DNA of 64,000 nucleotides from Sphingosinicella flava (GTDB lineage Bacteria; Pseudomonadota; Alphaproteobacteria; Sphingomonadales; Sphingomonadaceae). This document shows, piece after piece, positions 51,963-60,609 of this stretch; position 1 is the stretch's first letter; each line of letters starts with the position of its first letter. The stretch spans positions 2,126,122-2,190,121 of the forward strand of contig NZ_CP065592.1 of assembly GCF_016025255.1 (NCBI RefSeq), read 5' to 3'. A program made the position numbers and the translations under genes. The notes below the pieces were generated by a model that saw only the letters and a program-made list of their open reading frames with translations, had not been told where the DNA came from and made no database searches.

Positions 51963-52358
51963 ATGAGAGAGCCAGACTTTGATCTTGATGGGTGGTGCCT
52001 GGAGGATGGCGAGGCGCTTCATCGCGAAGCGCCTGAAACCTTCTGGCTTCCTGACCTAGAGCAGCGCGAAGCGCTTCAGCCGGGCGACTATGCCAAGCTG
52101 ATCTTTCGCATTGCCGTCGACAAGCCCGGGGAGCCTGTCGCGGTCGAGCGCATGTGGGTGCTCGTTCGCGGACGGGTTGGAGACCATTATTTTGGCATCC
52201 TCGACAACGATCCTTACGCCATCGAAGAAAATGACGAGTTTTGGAGCGGCATCGAGCTGCCGTTCGCGGCCCGCCATGTCATAAACATCGATCCCGGCGA
52301 TGAAGCGACGCGCGCCCAGGCCGCGGAAGCGCCCAGGCGGGCATGGCCGCGCAAGTGA
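51963..52358 (+). CDS. small conserved protein with a DUF2314-like segment
   Basis: Protein of 131 residues, cytoplasmic, acidic at the start. LQPGDYAKLIFRIAV...VERMWVLVRGRVGDHYFGILDNDPYAI, then ELPFAARHVI resembles the DUF2314 block (a predicted regulatory fold with WVxV...GxLDNDP). The function of the family is unknown. It follows the aldolase-like gene by 52 bases on the same strand, with no visible functional link. Confidence 0.6.
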   Translation: MREPDFDLDGWCLEDGEALHREAPETFWLPDLEQREALQPGDYAKLIFRIAVDKPGEPVAVERMWVLVRGRVGDHYFGILDNDPYAIEENDEFWSGIELPFAARHVINIDPGDEATRAQAAEAPRRAWPRK

Positions 52359-52475
52359 ACGCTGTCCGCTGTGGGTCGAGAGCAGTCATTGCGTCGATCC
52401 TGAAATTTCATACCCCGTTCACCCGGACAACGTCTTAGAGACAAGGGGCCGCATGACGCGGCGAGGAGTGTGGCA

Positions 52476-52862
52476 ATGATCCTGGCGATCGCATCGGTTC
52501 TCGCGGCTGGCCCTATGGAGGCCCCTGTCGCCACGGCCAGCGCGCGCGACTGCGCGGTGATCGCGGCGGTGGCGCGGGAGCATCTCGGCCTGGACAAGAA
52601 GAACGGGCCTCCGCTGCTGCCGTCCGGCGATTATCTGCCGTCCTGTGCTTGGGAACGGCTGGGCGTGAAGCCGTTCGCGGCCCTGGGGACGCGCAGAAAT
52701 TACTGGCTGAGGTTCGGGCGGCCTGTTTATGCGGGCACGGCCGCGCGGATCCAGGTCGGTGTCATGCATGCCACACGATCGGGGCATGGCGACATATGCA
52801 CGTTGCGCCTCAAAGGGCGGGCTTGGCAGCTGATCGACTGCCGCCGCCGTTGGGCTTCCTGA
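52476..52862 (+). CDS. secreted hypothetical protein with paired cysteines
   Basis: Protein of 128 residues with a short hydrophobic N terminus (MILAIASVLAAGPMEA) that could be a signal peptide. Cysteines lie at residues in ARDCAVI, LPSCAWE, DICTLRL and LIDCRRRW, which could form two disulphides in the periplasm. No family is recognised. The ATG at 52476 is preceded by GGAG. Confidence 0.55.
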   Translation: MILAIASVLAAGPMEAPVATASARDCAVIAAVAREHLGLDKKNGPPLLPSGDYLPSCAWERLGVKPFAALGTRRNYWLRFGRPVYAGTAARIQVGVMHATRSGHGDICTLRLKGRAWQLIDCRRRWAS

Positions 52863-52972
52863 ATTCCGCCATCATTGGAGCAAAAGCCTGCCCGCGACAT
52901 ATCTCAGTCCACCATAAGGGGAGCGAGCATTTCGTTCGCGTGAATACGGTGAGTTCGGCTACATCTTTTCAG

Positions 52973-53299
52973 ATGATGATCACGGCTGAACAAGCGTCCG
53001 ACGCGTTTCTCGCCAGGCTGTCGCAAGAGCTGGAGGCGGCGCCGGGGAATTCCGAACCGCTGACCCGCGCGCAAGCCATGGATATTCTGAGGTGGCTAAC
53101 CGCCTCGCATTACCATGCGGCCATGCAGCTCGTCAGGCTCCGCGAAGCGGGCTTCGATTTGTATCGCGACGATGGCAAGGCGATGGGCGGATGGATTGTC
53201 GAAGAGACGGAAAACGGCAACCGGATGGAGGTTGCCCGATTGCGGCTAGAGGAGGATGCCGCAGCGAAGGACGACCCCAAACGAGACGTCTCGCCATGA
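52973..53299 (+). CDS. small hypothetical protein
   Basis: Protein of 108 residues, helical and acidic, without recognised domains: QASDAFLARLSQELEAAP, then AMDILRWLTASHYHAAMQLV, and IVEETENGNRMEVARLRLEED at the end. A GTG at 52940 would add 11 residues. The stop overlaps the start of the decayed GST gene (ATGA), which implies it belonged to a small operon with it. Confidence 0.5.
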   Translation: MMITAEQASDAFLARLSQELEAAPGNSEPLTRAQAMDILRWLTASHYHAAMQLVRLREAGFDLYRDDGKAMGGWIVEETENGNRMEVARLRLEEDAAAKDDPKRDVSP

Positions 53300-53611
53300 C
53301 CCCCATCATCACCGCTTTTGAGCACTCCCCCGATCGCGGCAAGGCTGGCGCGCGACCTGCGGGTTCGCTGGGCGTTGGAGGAAGTGGGACAGCCTTATGA
53401 GGTGCGTCTCGTTTCGTTCGAGGAGATGAAGGCGCCCGCCTACCTCGCGCTGCATCCGTTCGGGCAGATTCCGGCCTATCATGAAGGCAATCTGACGGGA
53501 ATTCTGGATGATTATCCGGCCCTCACCTCCTATATCGCCCGCGGCGAAGCGCGCCCCGCTTATCAGAAGGCATTCGCCGATCAACTGGCGGTGTTCACCG
53601 GCCGGTCCTGA
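53296..53611 (+). pseudogene. degraded glutathione S-transferase
   Basis: The first codons read MTPIITAFEHSPDRGKA, a typical GST start. Frame then changes (apparently two bases lost near 53338-53348) into LARDLRVRWALEEVGQPYEV...FGQIPAYHEG, the N-terminal thioredoxin fold. Then, after NLTG, the sequence jumps to ILDDYPALTSYIARGEARPAYQKAF, which is normally near the C terminus. Roughly 100 or more residues of the middle are absent. It cannot make a functional GST. Confidence 0.75.
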
Positions 53612-53636
53612 CTTCCCGAAACGCGTGGCGAGGCGG

Positions 53637-53900
53637 TCAGCGCAACTGGCTGTCCTTGCTGCTCCGGCGATTGATGCCGCCGATCACCCTGTGGGCGTCG
53701 CGTTCGGCCTGGCAGGGAACGCAGGTGCGGGCGCCGGGGAGGGCGCGGCGGCGGCGTTCGGGGATTTCCTCGCCGCAATCCTCGCAATGCGTCGCGCCTT
53801 CGCCCGACGGCAGCCGGGCGCGGGCGCCGTTGACCGCGTCGAGGACGGTATCGTCGATCTGATCCTGCACCGCGCCGTCGCGCGTCCATCCGCCGGCCAT
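53637..53900 (-). CDS. DksA/TraR-type C4 zinc-finger protein (YbiI-like)
   Basis: Protein of 87 residues. The N-terminal helix is followed by CEDCGEEIPERRRRALPGA and CVPCQAERDAH, a four-cysteine zinc finger of the DksA/TraR type. It lacks the DksA coiled-coil length, so it is the short YbiI-like type of uncertain function. The ATG at 53900, after GGAG, was chosen over one at 53939. Confidence 0.78.
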   Translation of the reverse strand: MAGGWTRDGAVQDQIDDTVLDAVNGARARLPSGEGATHCEDCGEEIPERRRRALPGARTCVPCQAERDAHRVIGGINRRSSKDSQLR

Positions 53901-54008
53901 GGGCCTGCTCCCAAAGCAACTGCCGTGCAAATAACCCATGGGGCGGGAAGAGGGTTCTTCGCGGCTATCCTTACCTGAAGGCGTTTGGGCGGGCCTGGCG
54001 GAGGCTCG

Positions 54009-55295
54009 TCATGCCGCCTCGACCCGGTGCCAATCGCGGCCAATCCGCCGGGCGGCGAGGGCGTAGAGTGTGGCGCTCAACAGGTAGAAGCCGAGACCGT
54101 AGAACATCGAATATTTGAGCGCTTCGTCGCCATGGGTTGCGGTCATCCTGTCGGACATGAAGCCGAGGACGTAGATGCCGAAGCCGATGCCGAGCAGGTT
54201 GTTGATGAGCAGGAAGGAGGCCGATGCCGTCGCGCGCATGGCGGGCGGCACGATATGCTGGACCGCCGCGACCACCGGACCGAGCCAGGCAAGGCCGAGC
54301 GCCGTTCCGATGGCGAACATGACCCAGGCGACGGGCAGTGACGGGGCGAAGATGCCCGCCGCATAAACCGGCGCGGCGAGGAGGAAGCAGATGGCGGGAA
54401 TGAGCGGATAGCCGGACGGCTTGATGCTGCCCAATTTGTCGCCGAACCAGCCGCCGAGCCAAACGCCCGCCATGCCGCCGACAAGCGCGACCGAGCCGTA
54501 GAACCAGGAAATATCGACGAGCGCGAGGCCGAAGCTGCGGGTGAGAAAGGGCGGCAGCCAGAAGGCGAGGCCGTAGCCGACGATGGAGCCGCAGGCCGCG
54601 CCGAAGGACAGGAGCCAGAAGCTCGGCTTCCGCGCCACGGTGCGCGCGACGGTGGCGAAGGGCGGCGCTTCGCCACCGGCCTTGCCGCCGCTGTCGAAAC
54701 GGCCCCGGCCGGGATCGCGAATGCCCAAAAGGACGAGCGGCACGAGCGCGATGCCCGCCAAGCCGACGATCATGAAGGCCGAGCGCCAGTCGATGTTGCT
54801 CGCCAGCCAGCCGCCGAAGAAGACGCCGAGCGCCGATCCGATCGGGATGCCCAATGAGAAGATGGCGAGCGCGCGCGCCCGCTTTTCAGGCGGGAAATAA
54901 TCCGAAATGAGCGCGTAAGCGGGCGCGACGCCCCCCGCCTCGCCGACGCCGACGCCCATGCGGCAGAGGAAGAGCTGCCAGAAATTCTGCGCCGTGCCGC
55001 AAAGCGCGGTGAAGGCGCTCCACACGCCGAGGCTGACCGAGATGATCGTCACCCGGTCCTTGCGGTCGGCGAGCCAGGCGACGGGAATGCCGAGCCCGGA
55101 ATAGAGAAGGGCGAAGGCGAGGCCGCCCATCAGGCCGATCTGGCCGTCGGAAAGGCCAAGCTCGGCCTTGATCGGGATTTGCAGGATGCTGAGGATTTGC
55201 CGGTCGACGAAGTTGAAGATGTAGGCGAGGAGCAGGATGGCGAGCACCCGGTTGCCGCCCACTGTCCGTGCCGTTCCGCTCCCCGCCTGCATCAT
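54009..55295 (-). CDS. MFS transporter (spinster/glycerol-phosphate-like type)
   Basis: Protein of 428 residues with about 12 transmembrane helices. NFVDRQILSILQIPIKAELGLSD at helix 1, GLGIPVAWLADRKDR (the A-motif loop) and RMGVGVGEAGGVAPAYALISDYFPPEKRARA are typical of the alphaproteobacterial spinster-like MFS carriers. The substrate is unknown. It is divergent from the flavoprotein gene. Confidence 0.88.
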   Translation of the reverse strand: MMQAGSGTARTVGGNRVLAILLLAYIFNFVDRQILSILQIPIKAELGLSDGQIGLMGGLAFALLYSGLGIPVAWLADRKDRVTIISVSLGVWSAFTALCGTAQNFWQLFLCRMGVGVGEAGGVAPAYALISDYFPPEKRARALAIFSLGIPIGSALGVFFGGWLASNIDWRSAFMIVGLAGIALVPLVLLGIRDPGRGRFDSGGKAGGEAPPFATVARTVARKPSFWLLSFGAACGSIVGYGLAFWLPPFLTRSFGLALVDISWFYGSVALVGGMAGVWLGGWFGDKLGSIKPSGYPLIPAICFLLAAPVYAAGIFAPSLPVAWVMFAIGTALGLAWLGPVVAAVQHIVPPAMRATASASFLLINNLLGIGFGIYVLGFMSDRMTATHGDEALKYSMFYGLGFYLLSATLYALAARRIGRDWHRVEAA

Positions 55296-55407
55296 ATTCT
55301 CCCTGATAGCGGACGGCCGCCCGCGCCGGACAATATCGCCGTTCGGCCTGTAGACCCTGTCCGGCAGCTTCTGTCCATAGAGGCCGAGGCTGTCGATCGA
55401 AGGGCTG

Positions 55408-55427
55408 GCTCCTGCTTTCGCAGGAGC
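55408..55427. repeat. hairpin repeat upstream of the flavoprotein
   Basis: GCTCCTGC-TTTC-GCAGGAGC, a perfect 8-bp stem with a TTTC loop, 24 bases before the gene start. The same arm sequence recurs at 62228-62248. Confidence 0.6.
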
Positions 55428-55450
55428 ACGATGATGGCTAAGGCCCGCTA

Positions 55451-56635
55451 ATGGCCGAAGCGCTCCAAAATTATGACGCGATCGTGCTCGGCGCCGGGGG
55501 CGCGGGGCTGATGTGCGCCGCCGTCGCGGGGCAGCGGGGGCGCCGGGTGCTGGTCGTCGATCATTCGGACGAGCCGGGGCGCAAGATCCTTATTTCGGGC
55601 GGGGGACGGTGCAATTTCACCAATATCCACGCTGCGCCCGACCGTTACATTTCCGCCAACCCGCATTTCATGAAATCGGCGCTGGGCCGCTACACGCCGG
55701 ACGATTTCATCGCGCTGGTCGACGCATATGGCATCGCCTGGCACGAAAAGACTTTGGGCCAGCTTTTCTGCGACGGATCGGCGCGGCAGATCGTCGCCCT
55801 GTTGATGGACGAATGCGCGAAGGGCGGGGTCGCGTTCGCGTTCGGAGACGCGATTGCGGCGGTCGACCATGCGGATGGGCGTTTCCGCGTGACGCATGGC
55901 GGAAGGGTCAGCGAAGCGCCCGCGCTCGTCGTCGCGACCGGCGGGCCATCCATTCCGAAGATCGGCGCGACGGGTTTCGCCTATGATCTCGCGCGGCGCT
56001 TCGGCCTCAAGATCGTCGAGCCGCGGCCCGCGCTCGTGCCGTTGACATTGGGCGGCGATGAAGTGCTGTTCCGGTCGCTGTCCGGAGTCGCGACCGAGGT
56101 GGTGGCGCAGGCGGGCAAGGGGCGCTTTCGGGAGGCGGCCCTGTTCACGCACAAGGGCCTGTCGGGCCCGGCCATTCTCCAGGCGTCATCTTATTGGCGG
56201 CATGGCGAGCCGGTCGGCATCGACTTCCTGCCCGATGCGCCGACCGGATGGGCGCTCGCCGCCAAGCGGGAGCGGCCGCGCGCGACGTTGCGGTCGCTCC
56301 TGTCCGCCATGCTGCCCGACCGTTTGGCGGAGACGTTGGCCGAACGGGTGAACCTGCCCGGCGACCTCGCCAATCTTCCGGACAAAGGGCTGGCCGATGT
56401 CGAGCGGCGGCTCGGCGATTGGCGCTTTCATCCGAGCGGGACGGAGGGCTTCGCCAAGGCGGAGGTGACGATCGGCGGCATTTCGACCGACGGCCTGTCG
56501 TCACGGACGATGGAGGCGCGCGCGGTGCCCGGGCTTTACGCCATTGGGGAGGCGGTGGACGTGACCGGATGGCTCGGCGGCTATAATTTCCAATGGGCGT
56601 GGGCGAGCGGCTGGGCGGCCGGGCAGGCTTTATAG
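55451..56635 (+). CDS. BaiN/HI0933-like NAD(P)/FAD-dependent oxidoreductase
   Basis: Protein of 394 residues. FAD-binding Rossmann motif IVLGAGGAGLMCAAVAGQRG and the family signature GRKILISGGGRCNFTN are followed by the HI0933-type insertion and the C-terminal GLYAIGEAVDVTGWLGGYNFQ (second FAD motif). The family includes BaiN and flavoproteins of unknown substrate. The end overlaps the convergent rarD gene by 6 bases. Confidence 0.9.
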   Translation: MAEALQNYDAIVLGAGGAGLMCAAVAGQRGRRVLVVDHSDEPGRKILISGGGRCNFTNIHAAPDRYISANPHFMKSALGRYTPDDFIALVDAYGIAWHEKTLGQLFCDGSARQIVALLMDECAKGGVAFAFGDAIAAVDHADGRFRVTHGGRVSEAPALVVATGGPSIPKIGATGFAYDLARRFGLKIVEPRPALVPLTLGGDEVLFRSLSGVATEVVAQAGKGRFREAALFTHKGLSGPAILQASSYWRHGEPVGIDFLPDAPTGWALAAKRERPRATLRSLLSAMLPDRLAETLAERVNLPGDLANLPDKGLADVERRLGDWRFHPSGTEGFAKAEVTIGGISTDGLSSRTMEARAVPGLYAIGEAVDVTGWLGGYNFQWAWASGWAAGQAL

Positions 56636-57547
56636 TCCTGCGGCGGCCTCCGCGCGCGCCTTGGCGCGGCGGCCAAGCCGAATGCCGTCGGCGGCGAAGA
56701 TGGCGAGCGCGGTCCAGATGAGGCCGAAGCAGATCATATGCGCCGCGGTCAGGCGCTCGCCATAAGCGAACACGGCGAGCAGGAACTGGAGGGAGGGCGC
56801 GATATATTGGAGGAAGCCGAGCGTCGAATAAGGCAGCCTTTTCGCGGCGGCGGTGAAGAGGAGGAGCGGGATCGCCGTCACCGCGCCCGACAGGATGAGG
56901 AGGATGGTGGTCGTCATATCCATGCCGAGGCCGCTCGTTCCGCGCGTCTGGAGGATCATGACCCAGGCAAGGGCGATGGGCGTCAGGATCAGGGTCTCGA
57001 TGGATAGGCCCTCGACCGCCTCGACCGGCGCGATCTTGCGCAGGAGGCCATAGCTCGCGAAGCTGAAGGCGAGGGTGAGGCTGATCCACAGGCCCTCGCC
57101 CGCGCCCGCCGCGAGGATCGCGACGCCCGCTCCGGCCAGCGCCACGGCCGCCATCTGCGGGCGGGTGAGGCGCTCCTTCAGCACCGCGACGCCGAGAAGG
57201 ATGTTGACGAGCGGATTGAGATAATAGCCGAGGCTGCCCGCGAGGACATGGCCGTTCACCACCGCCCAGATATAGATGAGCCAGTTCACCCCGATGAGGA
57301 GGGCGGTGAGGGCCAGAATGGCGACCACTTTGGGCGTCCGCAGTGCCGCCGCGAGCTTCGGCCAGCGTTTCCAGGCGCTGAGCAAGGCGGCGAGGAAGAG
57401 GAGCGACCAGAGGATGCGGTGGGCGACGAGCTCGGCCGGATCGACATGCGCGAGCAGCTTGAAATAAGCCGGGAGGAAGCCCCAGATCGTGTAGGCCGCG
57501 ACGCCGAGCCAGAGGCCGGATCGCGCAATGTTCTGGTGGCTGGTCAT
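56630..57547 (-). CDS. rarD: RarD/EamA-family membrane transporter
   Basis: Protein of 305 residues with ten helices of the EamA drug/metabolite transporter fold. RarD features: WLGVAAYTIWGFLPAYFKLL at the N terminus, LVAHRILWSLLFL, and LGYYLNPLVNILLGVAVLKERLTRPQ. The C terminus has LGFLQYIAPSLQFLLAVFAYGE. The family is named for chloramphenicol sensitivity; the real substrate is not known. Confidence 0.9.
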   Translation of the reverse strand: MTSHQNIARSGLWLGVAAYTIWGFLPAYFKLLAHVDPAELVAHRILWSLLFLAALLSAWKRWPKLAAALRTPKVVAILALTALLIGVNWLIYIWAVVNGHVLAGSLGYYLNPLVNILLGVAVLKERLTRPQMAAVALAGAGVAILAAGAGEGLWISLTLAFSFASYGLLRKIAPVEAVEGLSIETLILTPIALAWVMILQTRGTSGLGMDMTTTILLILSGAVTAIPLLLFTAAAKRLPYSTLGFLQYIAPSLQFLLAVFAYGERLTAAHMICFGLIWTALAIFAADGIRLGRRAKARAEAAAGL

Positions 57548-57650
57548 GGCGCGCGTTTAGAATTGCCGGTTGCAAACCGCAACTTTTAATGGCGATTGGC
57601 GGGACGGCGCATCCCGCCTAGAAACGATGCGATTGTGGGGAGAATGAAAG

Positions 57651-58133
57651 ATGCGATTTTCGATCTTTTGCGGGCTGATTCCGGCCCTGGCGCTTGCCGC
57701 CTGTTCGTCGGCCGATGAGGATGACGCGGGCAATGCCGCGCGCGCGGCGGACGATGGCGTGGCGGAGGTTACGGCGCCAGGCTTCAACATGTCCATCGCG
57801 CTGCCCGCGGGCGCCGGCCGCGATATCGAGATCACCACCGATCAGGATGCCCTGTTTCCCGGCGCCAAGGCGGAAGGCCTCAGCCTCGCCACGGATCCCG
57901 CGACCGGAACGCAGCGCGTCAACCTGGGCTTCGCGAGCGAACGGTCAGTGGACGAAGTCGCGAAATGGTATGCCAATCCGCGAAGCAGCCGGGCGTTCAA
58001 GGTGAACGGCATCAACATCACCAACGGCGTGCAGACGATGAGCGTCCGCGACGAGAGCGGCGAATATTTCAACGTGATCCTGAAGCCGGGCGCGGACGGC
58101 GGCACGGAAGGCACGCTCCAGTTTCGCGACTGA
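57651..58133 (+). CDS. putative lipoprotein
   Basis: Protein of 160 residues: signal peptide with lipobox LAAC (Cys 18), an acidic linker (SSADEDDAGNAARAADDGVAE) and a mature domain with IALPAGAGRDIEITTDQDALFPGA and VNGINITNGVQTMSVRDESG. It should be lipidated by Lgt and anchored to a membrane. No family was recognised. The next gene follows 2 bases after the stop. Confidence 0.7.
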   Translation: MRFSIFCGLIPALALAACSSADEDDAGNAARAADDGVAEVTAPGFNMSIALPAGAGRDIEITTDQDALFPGAKAEGLSLATDPATGTQRVNLGFASERSVDEVAKWYANPRSSRAFKVNGINITNGVQTMSVRDESGEYFNVILKPGADGGTEGTLQFRD

Positions 58134-58135
58134 GT

Positions 58136-58495
58136 GTGGGTGAGCCGCTCGCAGACTGGCGGGAGGTGCGGGCCCACTTGATCGGCGCGGCGCGGGCGGA
58201 AACGGCGCTCACTTATGCCGAATTGCTGGAACGGCTGGGTTATGGCTTTTCCCGGCCGAAGATGCGGCAGCTGTGCGCGGTGCTCGGCACGGTCGACGAG
58301 GATGCGGAGAGCCGTGGCGAGCCGGAACTGGCGGTGCTGGTCGTCCGGCAGAGCGACGGGCTGCCGGGCCAGGGCTGGTGGGTCGCCGGCGGGGGACGAA
58401 GCCGGGGCTATAACGGGCCGTGGGAAGGCCCGGAGGCGGCGCGGTTCATCGCCAGCGTGCAGGCCAAAACCTTCGCTTATTGGCGGGCGCGTTAA
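58136..58495 (+). CDS. conserved hypothetical protein (GLPGQGWW family)
   Basis: Protein of 119 residues: RAHLIGAARAETALTYAELLERLG, RPKMRQLCAVLGTVDEDAESRGEPE, LAVLVVRQSDGLPGQGWW and the C-terminal ASVQAKTFAYWRAR. Similar short proteins in sphingomonads are sometimes labelled as ribose-phosphate pyrophosphokinase, but no phosphate-binding motif is visible, so I do not use that name. GTG start at 58136. It looks cytoplasmic. Confidence 0.65.
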   Translation: MGEPLADWREVRAHLIGAARAETALTYAELLERLGYGFSRPKMRQLCAVLGTVDEDAESRGEPELAVLVVRQSDGLPGQGWWVAGGGRSRGYNGPWEGPEAARFIASVQAKTFAYWRAR

Positions 58496-58541
58496 GGGCC
58501 ACTGGCAAAAGGGCCGCCGCCCCGCTACAGCGCGAGGCCTC

Positions 58542-58919
58542 ATGTTCAATCTTTTCCTCGTCATGACCGGCGGCGCGATCGGCGCGGGTTTCCGCTATCA
58601 TATCGGCACGGTCGCGCTTCATAATCTCGGCCCCGCCTTTCCGTGGGGGACGTGGATCGTGAACCTGCTCGGCGGCTTGCTGATGGGCGTGCTCGCGGGC
58701 GTCTTGCTGAAGGAAGGGGCGACCGGCGAGCCGTTGCGCCTGTTCCTCGGCACCGGCGTGCTGGGCGGCTTCACGACCTTTTCCGCCTTCAGCCTGGAAA
58801 GCGCGACCATGTTCCAGCGCGGCGATTATGCGCTGGCCGGGGCTTATGCAGTGTCGTCGGTCGCGGGATCGGTCATGATGCTGTTCCTCGGCCTCTGGCT
58901 GATGCGGGGGGCGGCATGA
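58542..58919 (+). CDS. crcB: fluoride channel CrcB
   Basis: Protein of 125 residues with four transmembrane helices. GGAIGAGFRYHI, FPWGTWIVNLLGGLLMG and GTGVLGGFTTFSAFSLE are the signature segments of CrcB/Fluc, which exports fluoride as a dual-topology dimer. The frame is open upstream but the ATG at 58542 matches family length. The stop overlaps the rluC-like start by 4 bases. Confidence 0.93.
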   Translation: MFNLFLVMTGGAIGAGFRYHIGTVALHNLGPAFPWGTWIVNLLGGLLMGVLAGVLLKEGATGEPLRLFLGTGVLGGFTTFSAFSLESATMFQRGDYALAGAYAVSSVAGSVMMLFLGLWLMRGAA

Positions 58920-60010
58920 GCGAGAGCGATCAGGTGCGTCAATTCACGGTTTCGGCCGACGATGACGGCATCCGCCTCGACCGCTGGTTCAAGCGCAACT
59001 TGGCCGATGCCAGCTTCAACATCGTGTCGCGCTGGTCGCGGACCGGGCAGCTGCGGGTCGACGGCAAGCGCGCTGCGCCGGGCGACCGGATCGAGGCGGG
59101 ACAGATCATCCGCGTGCCCCCGGCTGAGGCACCCGCGCCCGAGACCCGGCCGAAGCGGGTGCAGCAGCGGAGACTGAGCGAAGACGAGATCGCCTATGTG
59201 CGGGACATGGCGATCCATCGCGATCCCCAGGCCATCGTGATCAACAAGCCGCCGGGGCTCGCGACGCAGGGCGGCACCAAGACCAACGTCCATCTCGACG
59301 GCCTGCTGCATGGATTGGTCGAGGAGGACGAGGCGCGGCCCAAGCTCGTCCACCGGCTCGACAAGGATACGTCGGGCGTGCTGCTCGTCGCGCGGACGGC
59401 GCGTGCCGCCGCTTTCTTTTCCAAGGCCTTTTCGGGGCGAACGGCGCGGAAAATCTATTGGGCTTTGGTCGTCGGCGTGCCGGAAATCCGCGACGGCTTC
59501 ATCGACCTGCCCATCGCCAAGCAGCCCGGCACGGGCGGCGAGAAGATGCATGTCGACGAAGAGGAAGGGCTGCCGTCGCGGACGCGCTACCGCGTGATCG
59601 AACGGGCGGGCAACCGCGCGGCATGGGTGGAATTGCAGCCCTTGACCGGCCGCACCCATCAGCTCCGCGTCCACATGGCGGCGATCGGCCATCCGATCGT
59701 CGGCGACGGCAAATATGGCGGGCAGGACGCATTCCTGACCGGCGCGATCAGCCGCAAATTGCATCTTCACGCGCGGCGGCTGCGCATCGACCATCCGGAC
59801 GGCGGCAAGATCGACGTCACCGCCAGCCTGCCCGATCATTTCGACGAGAGCTTGCAGGCCCTGGGCTTCGATATTGCCGACGGCGACCTGCCGCTGGACG
59901 AAGTGCCGTTCGGGCAGACGGCGGAAGGGCGCGAAAAGAAGGCGCGGGCCGAGGCCAAGGCGCGCCGCAAGTCGCGCAAGGGGGAAAGGCGATCCCGGGG
60001 GAGGGGATAA
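58916..60010 (+). CDS. RluC/RluD-family pseudouridine synthase
   Basis: Protein of 364 residues. An S4 RNA-binding domain (IRLDRWFKRNLADASFNIV..., residues 15-70) precedes the catalytic domain with VHRLDKDTSGVLLVARTA (catalytic Asp), NKPPGLATQGG and GRTHQLRVHMAAIGHPIVGD. The basic C-terminal tail (ARRKSRKGERRSRG) could help bind rRNA. It isomerises uridines in 23S rRNA. The ATG at 58916 overlaps crcB. Confidence 0.93.
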   Translation: MSESDQVRQFTVSADDDGIRLDRWFKRNLADASFNIVSRWSRTGQLRVDGKRAAPGDRIEAGQIIRVPPAEAPAPETRPKRVQQRRLSEDEIAYVRDMAIHRDPQAIVINKPPGLATQGGTKTNVHLDGLLHGLVEEDEARPKLVHRLDKDTSGVLLVARTARAAAFFSKAFSGRTARKIYWALVVGVPEIRDGFIDLPIAKQPGTGGEKMHVDEEEGLPSRTRYRVIERAGNRAAWVELQPLTGRTHQLRVHMAAIGHPIVGDGKYGGQDAFLTGAISRKLHLHARRLRIDHPDGGKIDVTASLPDHFDESLQALGFDIADGDLPLDEVPFGQTAEGREKKARAEAKARRKSRKGERRSRGRG

Positions 60011-60609
60011 GTGCATCGCAATCCCAAATTTCACTGGACGGACCGGGGCGCCGTTCTCGATTTCATTCGCGTCACGGCTTTCGCGCATCTGTTCGTCCAA
60101 GGCAGGACGGGCCGCTGGTCGCCCACGCGCCGGTCGTCGTGACGCGGGACGGGCATTTGCGCTTTCACCTCGCCCGCGCCAATCCGGTCGCGAAGCAGAT
60201 GGAGGGGCGGGTGGCGCTCGCCAGCTTCGCCGGTGCGGACGCCTATATCAGCCCCGATTGGTATGGCAGCGACGACCAGGTGCCGACCTGGAATTATGTG
60301 ACCGCCCAGGCGCGGGGGCTGGTGACGCGGCTGTCGCAGGACGATCTTGCGGCGCAGCTGGACGATCTGTCGGCCGAGCATGAGGCGCGCCTGCTGCCCA
60401 AGCGGCCCTGGACTCGCGCCAAGATGTCGCCCGGCCTGTTCGACGGCATGCTGAAGGCGATCGCCGGGTTCGAGATGACGGTCGAAAGCCTGATCGCCAC
60501 GCGCAAGCTGGGGCAGAACAAGGGCGCGAGCGATCTCGACGGTGCGATTGCCGCCTTGCGCGAGAGCGGCCGTGCGGACATGGCGGACCTGATGGACGGA
60601 ACGCGTTGA
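60011..60609 (+). pseudogene. frameshifted PaiB-like FMN-binding protein
   Basis: The first frame begins with GTG at 60011, directly after the previous stop: VHRNPKFHWTDRGAVLDFIR...FAHLFVQG. The second frame continues QDGPLVAHAPVVVTRDGHLRFHLARANPVAK, then EDV-like WYGSDDQVPTWNYVTAQARG, the conserved PaiB FMN region. The switch is near 60099-60106 (GTCCAAGGCAGGACG), and restoring one base gives a protein of about 199 residues. The second frame's stop overlaps the next gene (TTGA). It may be an error or a true break. Confidence 0.75.

Noticed and set aside
58136-58495. Ribose-phosphate pyrophosphokinase
   Set aside because: The protein is far too short and has no PRPP-binding motif; that label is not supported by the sequence.
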